A stretch of DNA of 64,000 nucleotides from Gavia stellata (lineage: Eukaryota > Chordata > Aves > Gaviiformes > Gaviidae), in the NCBI RefSeq assembly GCF_030936135.1, contig NC_082634.1, positions 74,501 to 138,500 on the forward strand. The letters run 5' to 3'. The notes under the pieces are model-generated. The model was not told the DNA's origin, made no database searches, and saw only the letters and a list, made by a program, of their open reading frames with translations. A program made the translations under genes and the position numbers. The first letter of the stretch is position 1, and every line of letters begins with the position of its first letter. Shown here piece after piece: positions 14,925 to 29,100 of the stretch.

Positions 14925-15235
14925 CCCCAGGTATTTTTAGCCCCACCGCAGCCGGGTCGGGCTGTGCTGACTCAGCAGCCGGGGAAGGGGGGCGCCTGGG
15001 CGCCCGGGCCCCCCCCCCCCGGGGCCCCCCGTGTTCCCCCGCGTCCCCTCTCGCCCCGCGGAACGCGTGGGAACCCCGCGGCGCAGGCCCCGCCCCCGTC
15101 CTGATCCCGCCCCCCTCCGGCCTCGCCCCGCCTCCCGTTGCCAAGGGCACGGCGGTTGCCGCGCGACGTAAACAAAGGACGCCGGACGTGGTGACGTCAG
15201 GGGCATGGAACGCCGTCGCCGGGGCGACACGCGCC
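14925..15235 (+). promoter_or_regulatory. Putative FOSB distal enhancer: MARE, CRE and GTTGCC elements
   Basis: Non-repetitive island between the RTN2 3' end and the minisatellites upstream of FOSB. It holds a full 13-base Maf recognition element TGCTGACTCAGCA at 14965-14977 (with an internal AP-1 core), a MEF2-like 'gtatttttag' at about 14931, GTTGCC half sites at 15137 and 15155, a consensus CRE TGACGTCA at 15192-15199, and a GTCGCC/GGCGAC inverted repeat at 15215-15228. Assignment to FOSB is inferred from position and motif types. Confidence 0.5.
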
Positions 15236-15284
15236 GTGTTTACTCCGGCCGCGGCGGCGACACGTGGGGACGGGACGGCGGGAT

Positions 15285-17045
15285 GGGGACCCCGGGACCG
15301 GGGATGGGACACCGGGGAGAGCCCGGCCGGGACTCCGAGACCCCCGGGGCCGGGACCCCGGGACCGGGGATGGGACACCGGGAAGAGCCCGGCCGGGACA
15401 CCAGGACCCCCGGGGCCGGGACCCCGGGACCGGGGATGGGACACCGGGACCGGGGATGGGACACCGGGGAGAGCCCGGCCGGGACCCCGGGACCGGGGAT
15501 GGGACACCGGAGAGAGCCCGGCCGGGACACCAGGACCCCCGGGGCCGGGACCGGGGACGGGACACCGGGAAGAGCCCGGCCGGGACTCCGGGGCCAGGAC
15601 CCCGGGACCGGGGATGGGACACCGGCCAGAGCCCGACCAGGCCACCGGGGCCGGGACACCGGGGAGAGCCCAGCCGGGGTCCGAGGACCCCGAGGCCGGG
15701 ACACCGGGACCCGGATACCGGGGAGAGCCCGGCCAGGGCCCGGCCGCCGGGATGGGCACACCGGGGCCCAGACACAGGAGGGAGTCCGGGGGCACCGGGA
15801 CCGGGACCCCGGGGACGGGAACACAGGGGCTGGAGACACCGGGGAGAGCCTGGTCGGGACCCCGGGGCTGCGGCCATCCGGCAGCGGGAGCACCGGGCAG
15901 GGACACCGGGACCGGGGGCACCTGAGACCAGAAGCACCGGGGCTGGACCCCCCAGGCTGGGGACAACCGGGGCCCGTGACACCGGGGAGCACCGGGACCG
16001 GGGACAACCAGGGCCCGTGACACCGGGGAGCACCGGGACCGGGGACACCCGGGGCCTGGGGGCAGCTGGGAGGCGGGGCGGGGACAACCGGGGCTGGGAC
16101 CCCCGGCCCCGCCCCCTCGAGCTGGGGGCGGGGCAAGAATGAATGACAGGAGGTGTGAATGAATGTAGGAATGAATGAATGAAGAGGCGTGGGAACTGCC
16201 CCCCCCCGGGTCGCCGTGGCCCCGCCGTGACTCAGCGCCCGTTCCCGCCCGTGACATCAGCCTCCGGTGTCAACCCCGGTCCTGTAACAGGACCGGGACC
16301 CCCCCCGGGGGCTCTGGTTGCCGACACCCCCATACCGGGACCACCCCCCCTCCCCATGCCCATCCCGGGAGTGCGGGGCATGGGGAACGTGGCCCATGCA
16401 CGCCGGTACCGGGAACCGCCCCCCCGGTGTGCCACCATCCGGTATCGGAGACTCACGGTGCTCTGTAGCCCAGCCCCGGTGGCATCCCGGAGGTGGGGGG
16501 GTGGTCCCATGGCCCCGGTACCGGGAGCCCCCGGTGCTCTGCAGTCCGGTACTGGTAAATACCCCAGAGGGGAAGTTCCCATTGGCCCGGTACCGGGACC
16601 CCCATACCGGGACCCCCGCGGTGCTCTGGAGCCCAATGCCCGTAACACCCCGGGGGAAAGTTCCCGGTGCCCCGGTCCCGGGACCCCCCTCGGTGACTCA
16701 CTGGCCGGTCCCGGTAACACCGCGGGGAGAGGTTCCCAGTGCTCCGGTACCGGGGCCCTGCAGTCCGGTCCCGTCCCGTCCCCTCTACCGGGACCCCTCC
16801 CATCCCGGGACGGTCCTTTGGGCCGCGGGGCCACGTGCTGGGGGGGGAGGGGGTCCCGGGGGGGGTCACCGGGTTGGGGGGGGTCCCGGGGGGTGTGTCA
16901 CCGGGTTGGGGAGGGTCCCGGGGGGGGGTCACCGGGTTGGGGGGGGGGTCCCGGGGGGGGGGTCACCGGGTTGGGGGGGGGTCCCGGGGGGGGGGGGTCA
17001 CCGGGTTGGGGGGGGGTCCCGGAGGGGTTACCGGGGGAGTTACCG
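15285..17045. repeat. Minisatellites upstream of the FOSB promoter
   Basis: 15285-16080 has 25-45 base units with 'ccgggaccggggatgggacac' and 'gagagcccggccggga'. 16310-16830 has 'ggtaccgggacccc' units. 16840-17045 has six ~37-base units with 'tcaccgggttgggggg' and long G runs, strongly G-quadruplex-like. A consensus AP-1 site TGACTCA sits at 16228-16234, between arrays. Confidence 0.8.
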
Positions 17046-17154
17046 GGGGTGCGGGGCCGTTGCCCCGGACGGTTCAGGCCGTTTCTAGAACCGCGGCGCC
17101 CGTTTCTATTAATACGCGTTTCGGCGGCGGCGGCGGCGGCGAAGGGATTCCCTG

Positions 17155-17460
17155 TGACGTCATTGCTAGGATACCAAACAAACACTCCGAGACAAGCCCA
17201 TATATGGCTAATTGCGTCACAGGAACTCCGGAGGGGCGGGGCGAGGGATCCCCCCCGTTCCCCGCCCGCCGCGGAGCCTCTTAACGGCGGCGGCGGCTCC
17301 CGGGGCCGCAGAACGGCAGCGGCAACGGCAGCGACGGCAGCTGCGGGGTCGGGGGGGTCCCGGGGGGTCCAGAGCGGCGGCGGCAGCGGGCGTGACGTCA
17401 GCGCAGGGGGCGGGGCGCCGCCGTATAAAGCGGAGGCGCGGCGGTGAGCATTTCATTCAT
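17155..17460 (+). promoter_or_regulatory. FOSB: FOSB immediate-early promoter: CREs, CArG box, TATA
   Basis: In order: CRE TGACGTCA 17155-17162; serum response element core CCATATATGG 17198-17207, a perfect CArG box; TGCGTCA 17213-17219; a second perfect CRE 17393-17400; and TATAAA 17424-17429, which places the start near 17455. CREB, SRF and AP-1 sites with a TATA box are the usual composition of Fos-family promoters, so rapid activity-dependent induction is expected. Confidence 0.88.
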
Positions 17461-17519
17461 AAAAAGCGGAGACCGGGGGAAGCGGCGGGAGCGTCACCGG
17501 CACTTTGCACCGGCGGAGC

Positions 17520-18015
17520 GGATGTACCGGGGCTCGTAGCGGCTGAACCGGAGCCTGGGAACGGATTTACCGGAGCTTATAGCGGCCAACCGGGACTTTG
17601 CACCGCAGAACCGGAGCCTGGGAACGGATGTACCGGGGCTTATAGCGGCGCACCGGGACTTTGTACGAGCGAACCGAAGCCTGGGAACGGATGCACCGGG
17701 GTTTGTAGAGGCGCACCGGGACTTTCTACCGGAGAACCTGGGACGCGTGCACTGGGGCTGGTAGCGGCGAACCGCAGCCTGGGACGGATACACCGGGGCT
17801 GGTAGCGGCGAACCGGAGCCTGGGACGGCTGCACCGGGACTTTGTACCGGCACACCGGGGTTTGTAGTGGCGCACCGGAGCCTGTCACGGATGCACCGGG
17901 GCTTATAGCGGCGAACCGGAGCTTGTAGCAGCGCACCGAGGCTTTGTAGCTGTGAACCGGCGCCTGGGACGGACGCACCGGGGCTCGTAGCGGCGCACCG
18001 GGACTTCCCACGGTC
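17520..18015 (+). repeat. FOSB: Tandem repeat inside the FOSB 5'UTR
   Basis: About a dozen copies of a 40-60 base unit containing 'gcaccggggcttatagcgg' and 'aaccggagcctggga(a)cgg'. It lies between the inferred transcription start and the ATG, so it would be transcribed as leader RNA. Confidence 0.75.
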
Positions 18016-18189
18016 CGGCAGACCGGAGCGGGACCTTCGCACCGAGAGACTCCCCCCCCACCGCCAAAACCGTCACCCTAATCCGGCGAGGGGGAGAGAG
18101 AGGAGCGGGGCGGAGCTCGGTAAACCGGGATGCCGGTAGCCTGACCCGCAGCCTTGGCGTGGCGGGGCGGCCCCCGCGCCCCCGGGGCC

Positions 18190-21756
<3,567 letters not shown>

Positions 21757-23515
21757 ATGGGGTCCCCCCTAAAAAACAGGCACCTCCTCCCTCCCTGGGT
21801 GGTGTTTTTTTGTGGTTTTTGGCTTTTTTCCCCCCTTTTTTTTTTTTTGGATCAGTTGGCCCAGGCGTTGGGGTACTGGTGAGGTTGAAGGGCAGCTTTG
21901 GTGCCTGCATGTGGGCTGTCAGCAATAGGCTGGCGTGTTGGAGGTGTCCGTGATGTCTCCATCATTCCTGCGGCATCCTGGCTGCTTCAGAGGTGTCTGT
22001 CCCCAGTCCCCATTATCTCATGGGGGTTCATACAGCATCTCCATGTCTTTGGAGATGTTTCTGCCCAATTTCCACCACCCTGGGAATGTCCCTGTGGTGT
22101 CTCCATCACCTTAGAGGTGTCTGTCCCCAATCCCTGTTGTCCCATGGGGCTTTACGCAGCACCTCCATTGCTTTGGAGATGTTCCTGCTCAACTTCCATC
22201 CACCTGGGAAGGTCCCTGTGGTGTCTCCATTACCTTAGAGGTGTCCGTCCCTGATCCCCATCATTCCATGGGGATTCATGCAGCATCTCCTTCACTTTGG
22301 AGATGTCCATGCCTGATTTCCACCACCCTGGGAGGGTCCCTGTGGCATCTATGACACCTTAGAGGTGTCTGTCCCTGATTCCCCATCATTCTGTGGGGAT
22401 TCATGCAGCATCTCCTTCACTTTGGAGATGTCCATGCCTGATTTCCACCACCCTGGGAAGGTCCCTGTGGCATCTATGACACCTTAGAGGTGTCTGTCCC
22501 TGATCCCCATTGTTCTGTGGGGATTCATGCAGCATCTCCTTCACTTTGGAGATGTCCATGCCTGATTTCCACCACCCTGGGAGGGTCCCTGTGGCATCTA
22601 TGACACCTTAGAGGTGTCTGTGCCTGATCTCTGTTGTCCTGGGGAGGGTTCCTGTGCCATCTCCATCCCTTTGGAGATGTCCATGCTGTATCTCTCTTAC
22701 CCCAGGAAGGTCCCTGTGTCATTTCTGTTACAATGGAGATGTCTGTGTCATCTCCATCACTCCAGGGGCGGGGGGGGGGGGGGGGGGGGCGCGTAGTCCA
22801 TGCAGCATCTCCTTCATCTTAGAGGTGTCCATGCTGCATCTCCATCTCCCTTGGAGAGTCCCTGTGGCACCTTCATCACCTTAGAGGTGTCTGTGCCACA
22901 GCTGCACCGTCCCGTGGGGTCCTTGCAGCATCTCCATCACCCTGGAGATGCCTCTGCTGTGTCCCCATTACCTGGGGGGGGTCTTTGCAGCATCTCCATC
23001 ATCTTGGAGGTGCCCCTGCCAAATCTCCATCACCCTGGGCTGGGGGGGGGCGGGCGGGCGTGTCCAGGTGCTGTCTCCATTGCCCCTGTCCATGCTCCAT
23101 GCCCCCATCCCCCTTGGGGGTCCCAGCCCCACTGCTGATGCTGGGCCTCCAGGTGACCTCTCCAGCACCCACAATGTTGGGTGGGCTCCCATCCTGCTTG
23201 TTCCCCACCCAAGTGTGAACGGCTCTGCCCCGTCCACCCTCCCTGCACGGGTCCTGCCGGTGGCTCCGGTGTCCCCAACCCTGCGCCGTCCCTCTCTCGT
23301 GACCAAGCTTCGCCAGCATTGACTCTGTCCTCTCTCTATATATTATATATATATTTTTGTTGCGTGGGGCTGCCAACCCCCGGGAGATGTTTAATTTTTT
23401 ATTATTATTATTATTATTGCCTGTGCTGTATTTGTGACTGTTCTGGGGCCGTGGCCCCTGCGTCCATGCTTGACCCATCCCAACATGGCCAATAAAGCAG
23501 CTTTGGATCGGCCCC
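21757..23515 (+). other. FOSB: FOSB 3'UTR with a ~124-bp tandem repeat
   Basis: Between stop and poly(A) signal. From about 22000 to 22640 a 123-125 base unit occurs five times (marker 'ttagaggtgt' near 22111, 22234, 22359, 22484 and 22608), with shorter related units to 23040. The distal end turns AT-rich, with a TATATA tract (23337-23355) and an ATT repeat (23398-23418), as expected for the unstable 3'UTR of an immediate-early mRNA. Confidence 0.8.
23491..23496 (+). terminator. FOSB: FOSB poly(A) signal AATAAA
   Basis: AATAAA followed by a T- and C-rich stretch (23515-23530). Confidence 0.85.
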
Positions 23516-25735
23516 CTGTCTCTCTTCTTTCTTGCCGGAAGGGTGGCACCAGTTGGGGACCCATGGCCACCAAGGGGTTCTTGTGGAGGAAATGGGTTGG
23601 GGATCTTCTGGGGACACGGAGGCTATGGGTTGAGGAGCTTCCCAGGTCTTTGGGGATGGGACAAGGGTCATGGGGTCCTTGGGGACAAGGAGGGGCAGGG
23701 AGCACCAAAGGGATGAAGCCATGGGGATGCTGGAGCCTGTGCCACAGGGAGCTTCTGGGTACGAGGGGTCCCTGAGGAGCTGTGGGGACCACGAGGTTGC
23801 GGGGCAGAGACCCTTGGGGACACGGAGCCTGTGGCTCAGGGGGACAGGGAGCTTGTGGGGGGTGACTCCCCATTGGCCCGCCTGCCTGCCAATCAACTGT
23901 AAAGATGGGCGGACCTTGCTGCCAAGGTTATGAAAGGACCACGCCTTCCCAAGCCACGCCCCCACAGCTCAAGCCGTGGCCGCCAGGGGGAGCCAGCACC
24001 AAGGGACGGGAGGGGCCGCGGTGGCAGGTGGGGGGGTCCTTGCCCGGTTTGGGGACTACATGACCCAGCCGGGAGACAGTCTATGCCCGGTTTGGGGAGC
24101 ATGTCGCCCAGCTGGGAGGGAGTCTATGCCCAGTTTGGGGGTCCTTGCCCAGTCGGGGGGGGGTCACTCTCCAGTCTGGGGGGGTCCTTTCCCAATTTGG
24201 GGGGGTCTGTGCCCAGTCCAGGGGTCCCCTGCCTAGCTGGGTGCTGGGGGGGGTGTCACCCATGCCTGGTTGGGGGGGTCTTTGCCGAGTTTGGGGGGTC
24301 CCTGCCCAGTCTGGGGGTCCCCTCCCAGCCAGATGCTGTGGGAGGGCTGTGTTGGCTATGCTGAGTTGGGGGGGTTCCCCTGCCCCCCCCCAGCCCTGCT
24401 GCCGGGGGGGGGTTTCCTTCCTTCCCCCGAGGCCTTGACGTCAGGCGCCGGGTGATTCACGCCGGGGCTGGCACGCGGACGCGCCAGGACACGCCGGGCA
24501 CACCCTGGGGTGGGTGTCATCCCCCCCCATGCCCGGGGATGCACTCGGGGACTGTGGGGACAAAGCAGGTCCATGTCCCCATGTACCTGCGTGGTGACAT
24601 CCCTGTCCCCGTGTATACCTGCGTGGTGACATCCCTGTCCCCGTGTCCCCAGACATGGTCTCATCCCTGTCCCCATGTGTCCCTGCATGGTCCCATCCGT
24701 GTCCCCATGCATCCAGACATGGTGACATCCCTGTCCCCACGTGTCTGGGCATGGTCCCATCCCTGTCCCCATGTGCCTGGGCACAGTGACATCCCTGTCC
24801 CCACATTCCCATCCCTGTGCCACCTTCCCCCCCGCCACGGCCCGCCGTCCCATGCCCCGTCCCTGCGCAGGGGCCACCCCTGTCCTTTCCCAGGTCTCCC
24901 CGTCCCTTCCCGCCGCCCCCACCCGACGCTGCTGCTTCCGCCCCTGTCGCCGCTGTCCCCTTCCCATGGCACAGGGGACAGTGACCCTGGCCCCGCTCCT
25001 GCCGCGGCCGCGCCGGGGCCACTTATTTTTAGCCCTTGCTCCTTCCTGGCCAGATCCGGCACTCGCCTATTTTTGACACGGCAGGGCGGGGGGGGGCACA
25101 CGGTGGCCTCATCCATAGTCGCCCCAGGATGCGCTGAGACCTGATGAGCTTGTGGCAGCAGTGGGTGATGATGGTCTGGGGGTGGCTGGTGGCAGGAGGG
25201 ACACGGGGGTGACCGTATCCTGTGTCGTCCCCCCCCGCCGTTTTCCAGCACAGGGGGGACAGGGTGTCCCACGAGGCGCCGGATCCAGGCGCCGAGGCGG
25301 GGTGGAGCGGGATGGAGTGGGGCCAGGGTGGCTTCCCCCCCACCCCCCCCAGGGCCTGATCCTGCGCTTGGCTGAGCCATGCTGTCCCCAACCCTCTGCC
25401 ACCCATCGGGGTCCAGACGGGTGTCCCCCCAGTGCCAGGAAGGGCCGTTGTGTCCCCCTGTCCTCCCCCCGCGGTGGCTTCCCGGCGAGGCACCGGCAGC
25501 CCTTTCCTTCCTCCCCCTCCCGGAGTGGCCACCACGGGACGGAGCCTCGCACGGCCTCGCACGAGGAATCAGCTCCCGCATGGGGACGACCCCATGTCCT
25601 CTGTCCCCTGTGCATGGGGACAGCCCCGTGTCCCCCAGTCCCTGTGCACGAGGTGTCCCCGTGTCCCCTGTCCCCACGCACGCGAACCTGGAGTGAGAGC
25701 AAGGGACGAGGATTGGCTCCAGCGTTAATTTACAG
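23516..25735. other. FOSB-EXOC3L2 intergenic region
   Basis: No gene recognised. It contains repeats at 24050-24330 (~44 bases, 'gtttggggagcatgtcgccc') and 24570-24800 (~30 bases, 'gacatccctgtccccatgtg'), and between them a CRE TGACGTCA at 24436-24443. A MEF2 consensus TTATTTTTAG at 25023-25032 and a one-mismatch CArG, CCTATTTTTG, at 25066-25075 lie in non-repetitive sequence. The latter two could be a downstream enhancer. Confidence 0.5.
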
Positions 25736-25779
25736 CTTTGCCACCATTTCTACACAGTCCCGGGGGGGCTCCGAGCTGG

Positions 25780-26110
25780 GGCAGTGCAGCCCCCCCAGGC
25801 CTGGGGGGCTCCCAGCACAGCGAGGGCGATGCACCCAGCCTTGGGGGAGGCATGCACCCCGACTCGGAGCGCAGCATTGCACCCAGGTCTAGGGTGCAGC
25901 GATGCACCCAGCCCTGGGGGAGGCAAGCACCCAGCTTTGGGGTGCAGCACTGCACCCAGCTTCGGGGCACAGCATGGCACCCTGCTCTGGGGGAGGCGAG
26001 CACCCAGCTTTGGGGTGCAGCATCGCACCCAGCTATAGGGCACAGCGATCCACCCACCTCCAGGGCAGGCGTGCACCCAGCTCCAGGGTGCCTTGCTGCA
26101 CCCACCTGCG
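25780..26110. repeat. ~28-bp repeat downstream of the EXOC3L2 stop
   Basis: Units of the 'gcacccagctttggggtgcag' type, continuing in the next intron (26460-26640). The same family therefore occurs in both the 3' region and the last intron of EXOC3L2, either side of its terminal coding exon. Confidence 0.8.
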
Positions 26111-26121
26111 GGCACGGGCGC

Positions 26122-29100
26122 TCAGAGCCGCGCCTGGCCGGGGCGCTGGGGGTGCGGGCGGCGCAAGCGGAGGCGGGAGAGGCGTGCCAGGCGGGGCAGG
26201 TGGAAGGGCAGGCATCGCACCTCGCGGGCCACCGCCAGCTCGGAGAAGAAGGCACGTTGGCGCGGCAGCCCCGGCTCGGCCTCGCTCTGCTCCAGGTCCT
26301 GCACCACCCCCAGGATCTCCTGCCGCGCCGCCTGGCCCCGCAGACCCCGCACGTCCAGCAACGCCGCCACGTGCTTCCGCCTGCAGGATGGGGACGCTCA
26401 GGGGACGGGGACACCGGCCGCCCGGCACCCCGGTCCCCTGGGAGAGGCACGTGCCCAGATTTGGGGGTGCAGCATTGCATCAAGATCAGGGCAAGGCGTG
26501 CACCCACCTTTGGGGTGCAGCATTGCACCCAGCCCTGGGGTGCAGCATGCACCCAGCTTTGGAGCACAGTGATGCACCCAGATTTGGGGTGCAACATTGC
26601 ACCCACCTTTGGGGCGCAGCGCTACACCCAGCTCTGGGGCAAATCCTGGTCCCAGGTTTAACTGGTACCAGTTGCAGCCAGGACTGGTTCTGTTTCAAGC
26701 CCCCGAAGTGGCGGCGTCCTGCTGTGCCTGCGCGTGCCACCGGCCCCCTGGGGAACTCGGGGACGGGGAGGGGACTTGGCGCAGGGCCGTGGCCGCTTCC
26801 CGGCGGGCGGCCAGGAGGGACCGGCAGCGGGGCGGGAGCTGCCGGGAAGGACGGACGCGGCGTCCTGTCACCCCGCTTTGGTCCCCGTGGGGACACCACG
26901 TCCTGCCCCCGTCCCTATGGGGAGGTGGCAGCTGGCCTGGCCATGCCATGCCACCCTGCTGCGGTGGCTATGGGGACATGTGCCACCCCACTCCTGTCCC
27001 TATGGGGCCATGACATCCCGCCTGGCCATGCCACCCCGCTGCCACCCTCCTGGGGCCACTGCCGGGTGTCAGCACTCACCGGATGTCGGGGAAGTCCCTC
27101 ACCAGGACGCCCACCTCCATCTGCAGTGCCGCCGTGTCCTCCAGCACCAGCAGCTCCCTCAACCGCGGCACCACCGAATCCAGCCAGGGCGAGGCCGAAT
27201 CCTGCCGGCGCAGAGGACCTCAGCACTGTCACCCCCACCCGAGAAGCACCCAAGGGTGCAGGGAGGGGATAGGGTCTCACCAAGCGGCTGAAGAGCTCGC
27301 GGAGCTGGCGGGCTTCGTCCCCGAGGCGGGCGGCCACCCGGGCGCGCATCTTGGCTGAGGTGCAGACCAAGCGCACCTGCAGCAGCGGCCGCACATACTC
27401 GATGAGCACCCGCCGGTGCACCTCACTCACCAGCACCTGCGGCACAAGGGTCAGCAGAAACTGCCGGTGATGGCAGCAACCCCACGGCATCAAACCCGGC
27501 ACCCACCTGGTAGGGCTCGGGGCGCAGCGGGCGCAGCTTTTGGGTGAAGCTGGTGATGAGCATCACGATGGTGTCAAAGGCGTCGGAGCTCGTCAGCCAC
27601 TTGCGCTTCATCAGCTTGTTGAAGTAGGGCTGGGGGGGACGCAGCTGGGGTGGGCAGCTGTCCCTGCACCCATGGGTGGCACCCTGGGTGGTGGCCGAGG
27701 GGTGGGATGCCACCTGGAGCATTGCACCCATGGGCGTCACCTGGCTCAGCACCCAATGTATGGGCACCATGACAATTGCACCCCTGGGCATCACCCCGGC
27801 TCAACACCCAATGTATGGGCATCATGACCATTGCACCCATGGGCATCGCCCGGCTCAGCACCCAACGGATGGGCACCATGACCATTGCACCCATGGGCAT
27901 CGCCCGGCTCAGCACCCAACGGATGGGCACCATGACCATTGCACCCATGGGCATCGTCTGGCTCAGCACCCAACCAATGGGCACCCTGCCCAGCACCCTG
28001 GTGCACCTCGCTGGCCGTCACCTCCCCAGGCCATCCCGCGCTGTGTGGGCACCTTGAGGTCCTCGAAGAGGCGCTGGGTGAGGACGTGGTTGCAGAGCCG
28101 GGTCACCTTGTCCAGGGTGGCGTGAGCCTGGCGCCGGGGCTCCTCGCTCTCTGGGTGCCCAAACTGCGCCAAGCGCTCAGCGAAGGTCCTGCCACAGGGA
28201 GGTCAGTGGGTGCTGCTGGGTGCTGCAGGGACCTGGGGAGGGGGTGTGCTCGGGGTGCCTTCACCTGAAGGGGGGGCAGCAGTTGACCAGGGCGATGGCT
28301 CGGCCGGTGGCACTGTCAGGTGGGGTGGCTTCGCCAGGGGCCTCCAGGAACCGCTCCACCTTCCGCTGGAAACTGAGGGCACCCACATGGGTCACCTGTG
28401 CTGGCGCTGTGGGGACCCAGCACCCAGGGGACCCCAGCACCCAGGGGACCTGGCACCCTGGGGACCCAGCACGCAGGTGACCTGGCACCCTGGGGTCCTG
28501 GCACCCAGGGGACCCGGCACCCAAGGGACCCCGGCACCCAAGGGACCCCAGCACCCAGGTGCCACGCTCCCCCTGTGCCCCCAGTGGCCATCCCAGGTCT
28601 GTCCTGTGGCTCCTGTCCCCCCACGGTGCCCATGTCCCTGTGCCCATCCCCTGTGCCCCCACATCCCCATGCCCAGCCCCCATGTCCCTGTGCCCTCATG
28701 TCCCCTCCTTGTCCCCCCGTGTCCCTGTGCCCACCTGTGCAGGAAGGCCACCAGCACGCCCAGGAGGCTGTGTGCCATCTCCATGCCAAACTCGGGGGTG
28801 ATCTGGGGGGCTCGGTCCACGTGCGCCCGCAGCAGCTGTGGGCATGGGCACCACTGGGGGTGGGGGCACAGCCACCAGCCCGCTGTCCCCCGGGGACACA
28901 GCCACCACCCTGGCGTCCCCTGGGGTACCAGCCACCCCACCATCCCCTTGGGGCACCTTGGCATCCTGGCATCCCTATGGGGTACCCTGGCACCCTGCCA
29001 TCTCTATGGGGTGCCCAGCCACGCCAGCACCCCTACAAGGCTGCGGGTCACCCCGCAGAGCCCTGAGTCCCCAGGGGATGTGCCCAGGGGACAGAGCAGG

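Noticed and set aside
15205-16142. Several ~270-300 codon frames on both strands, and a 653-codon minus frame to 16257
   Set aside because: They follow the 'ccgggaccggggatgggac' repeat in all frames; no start or splice support.
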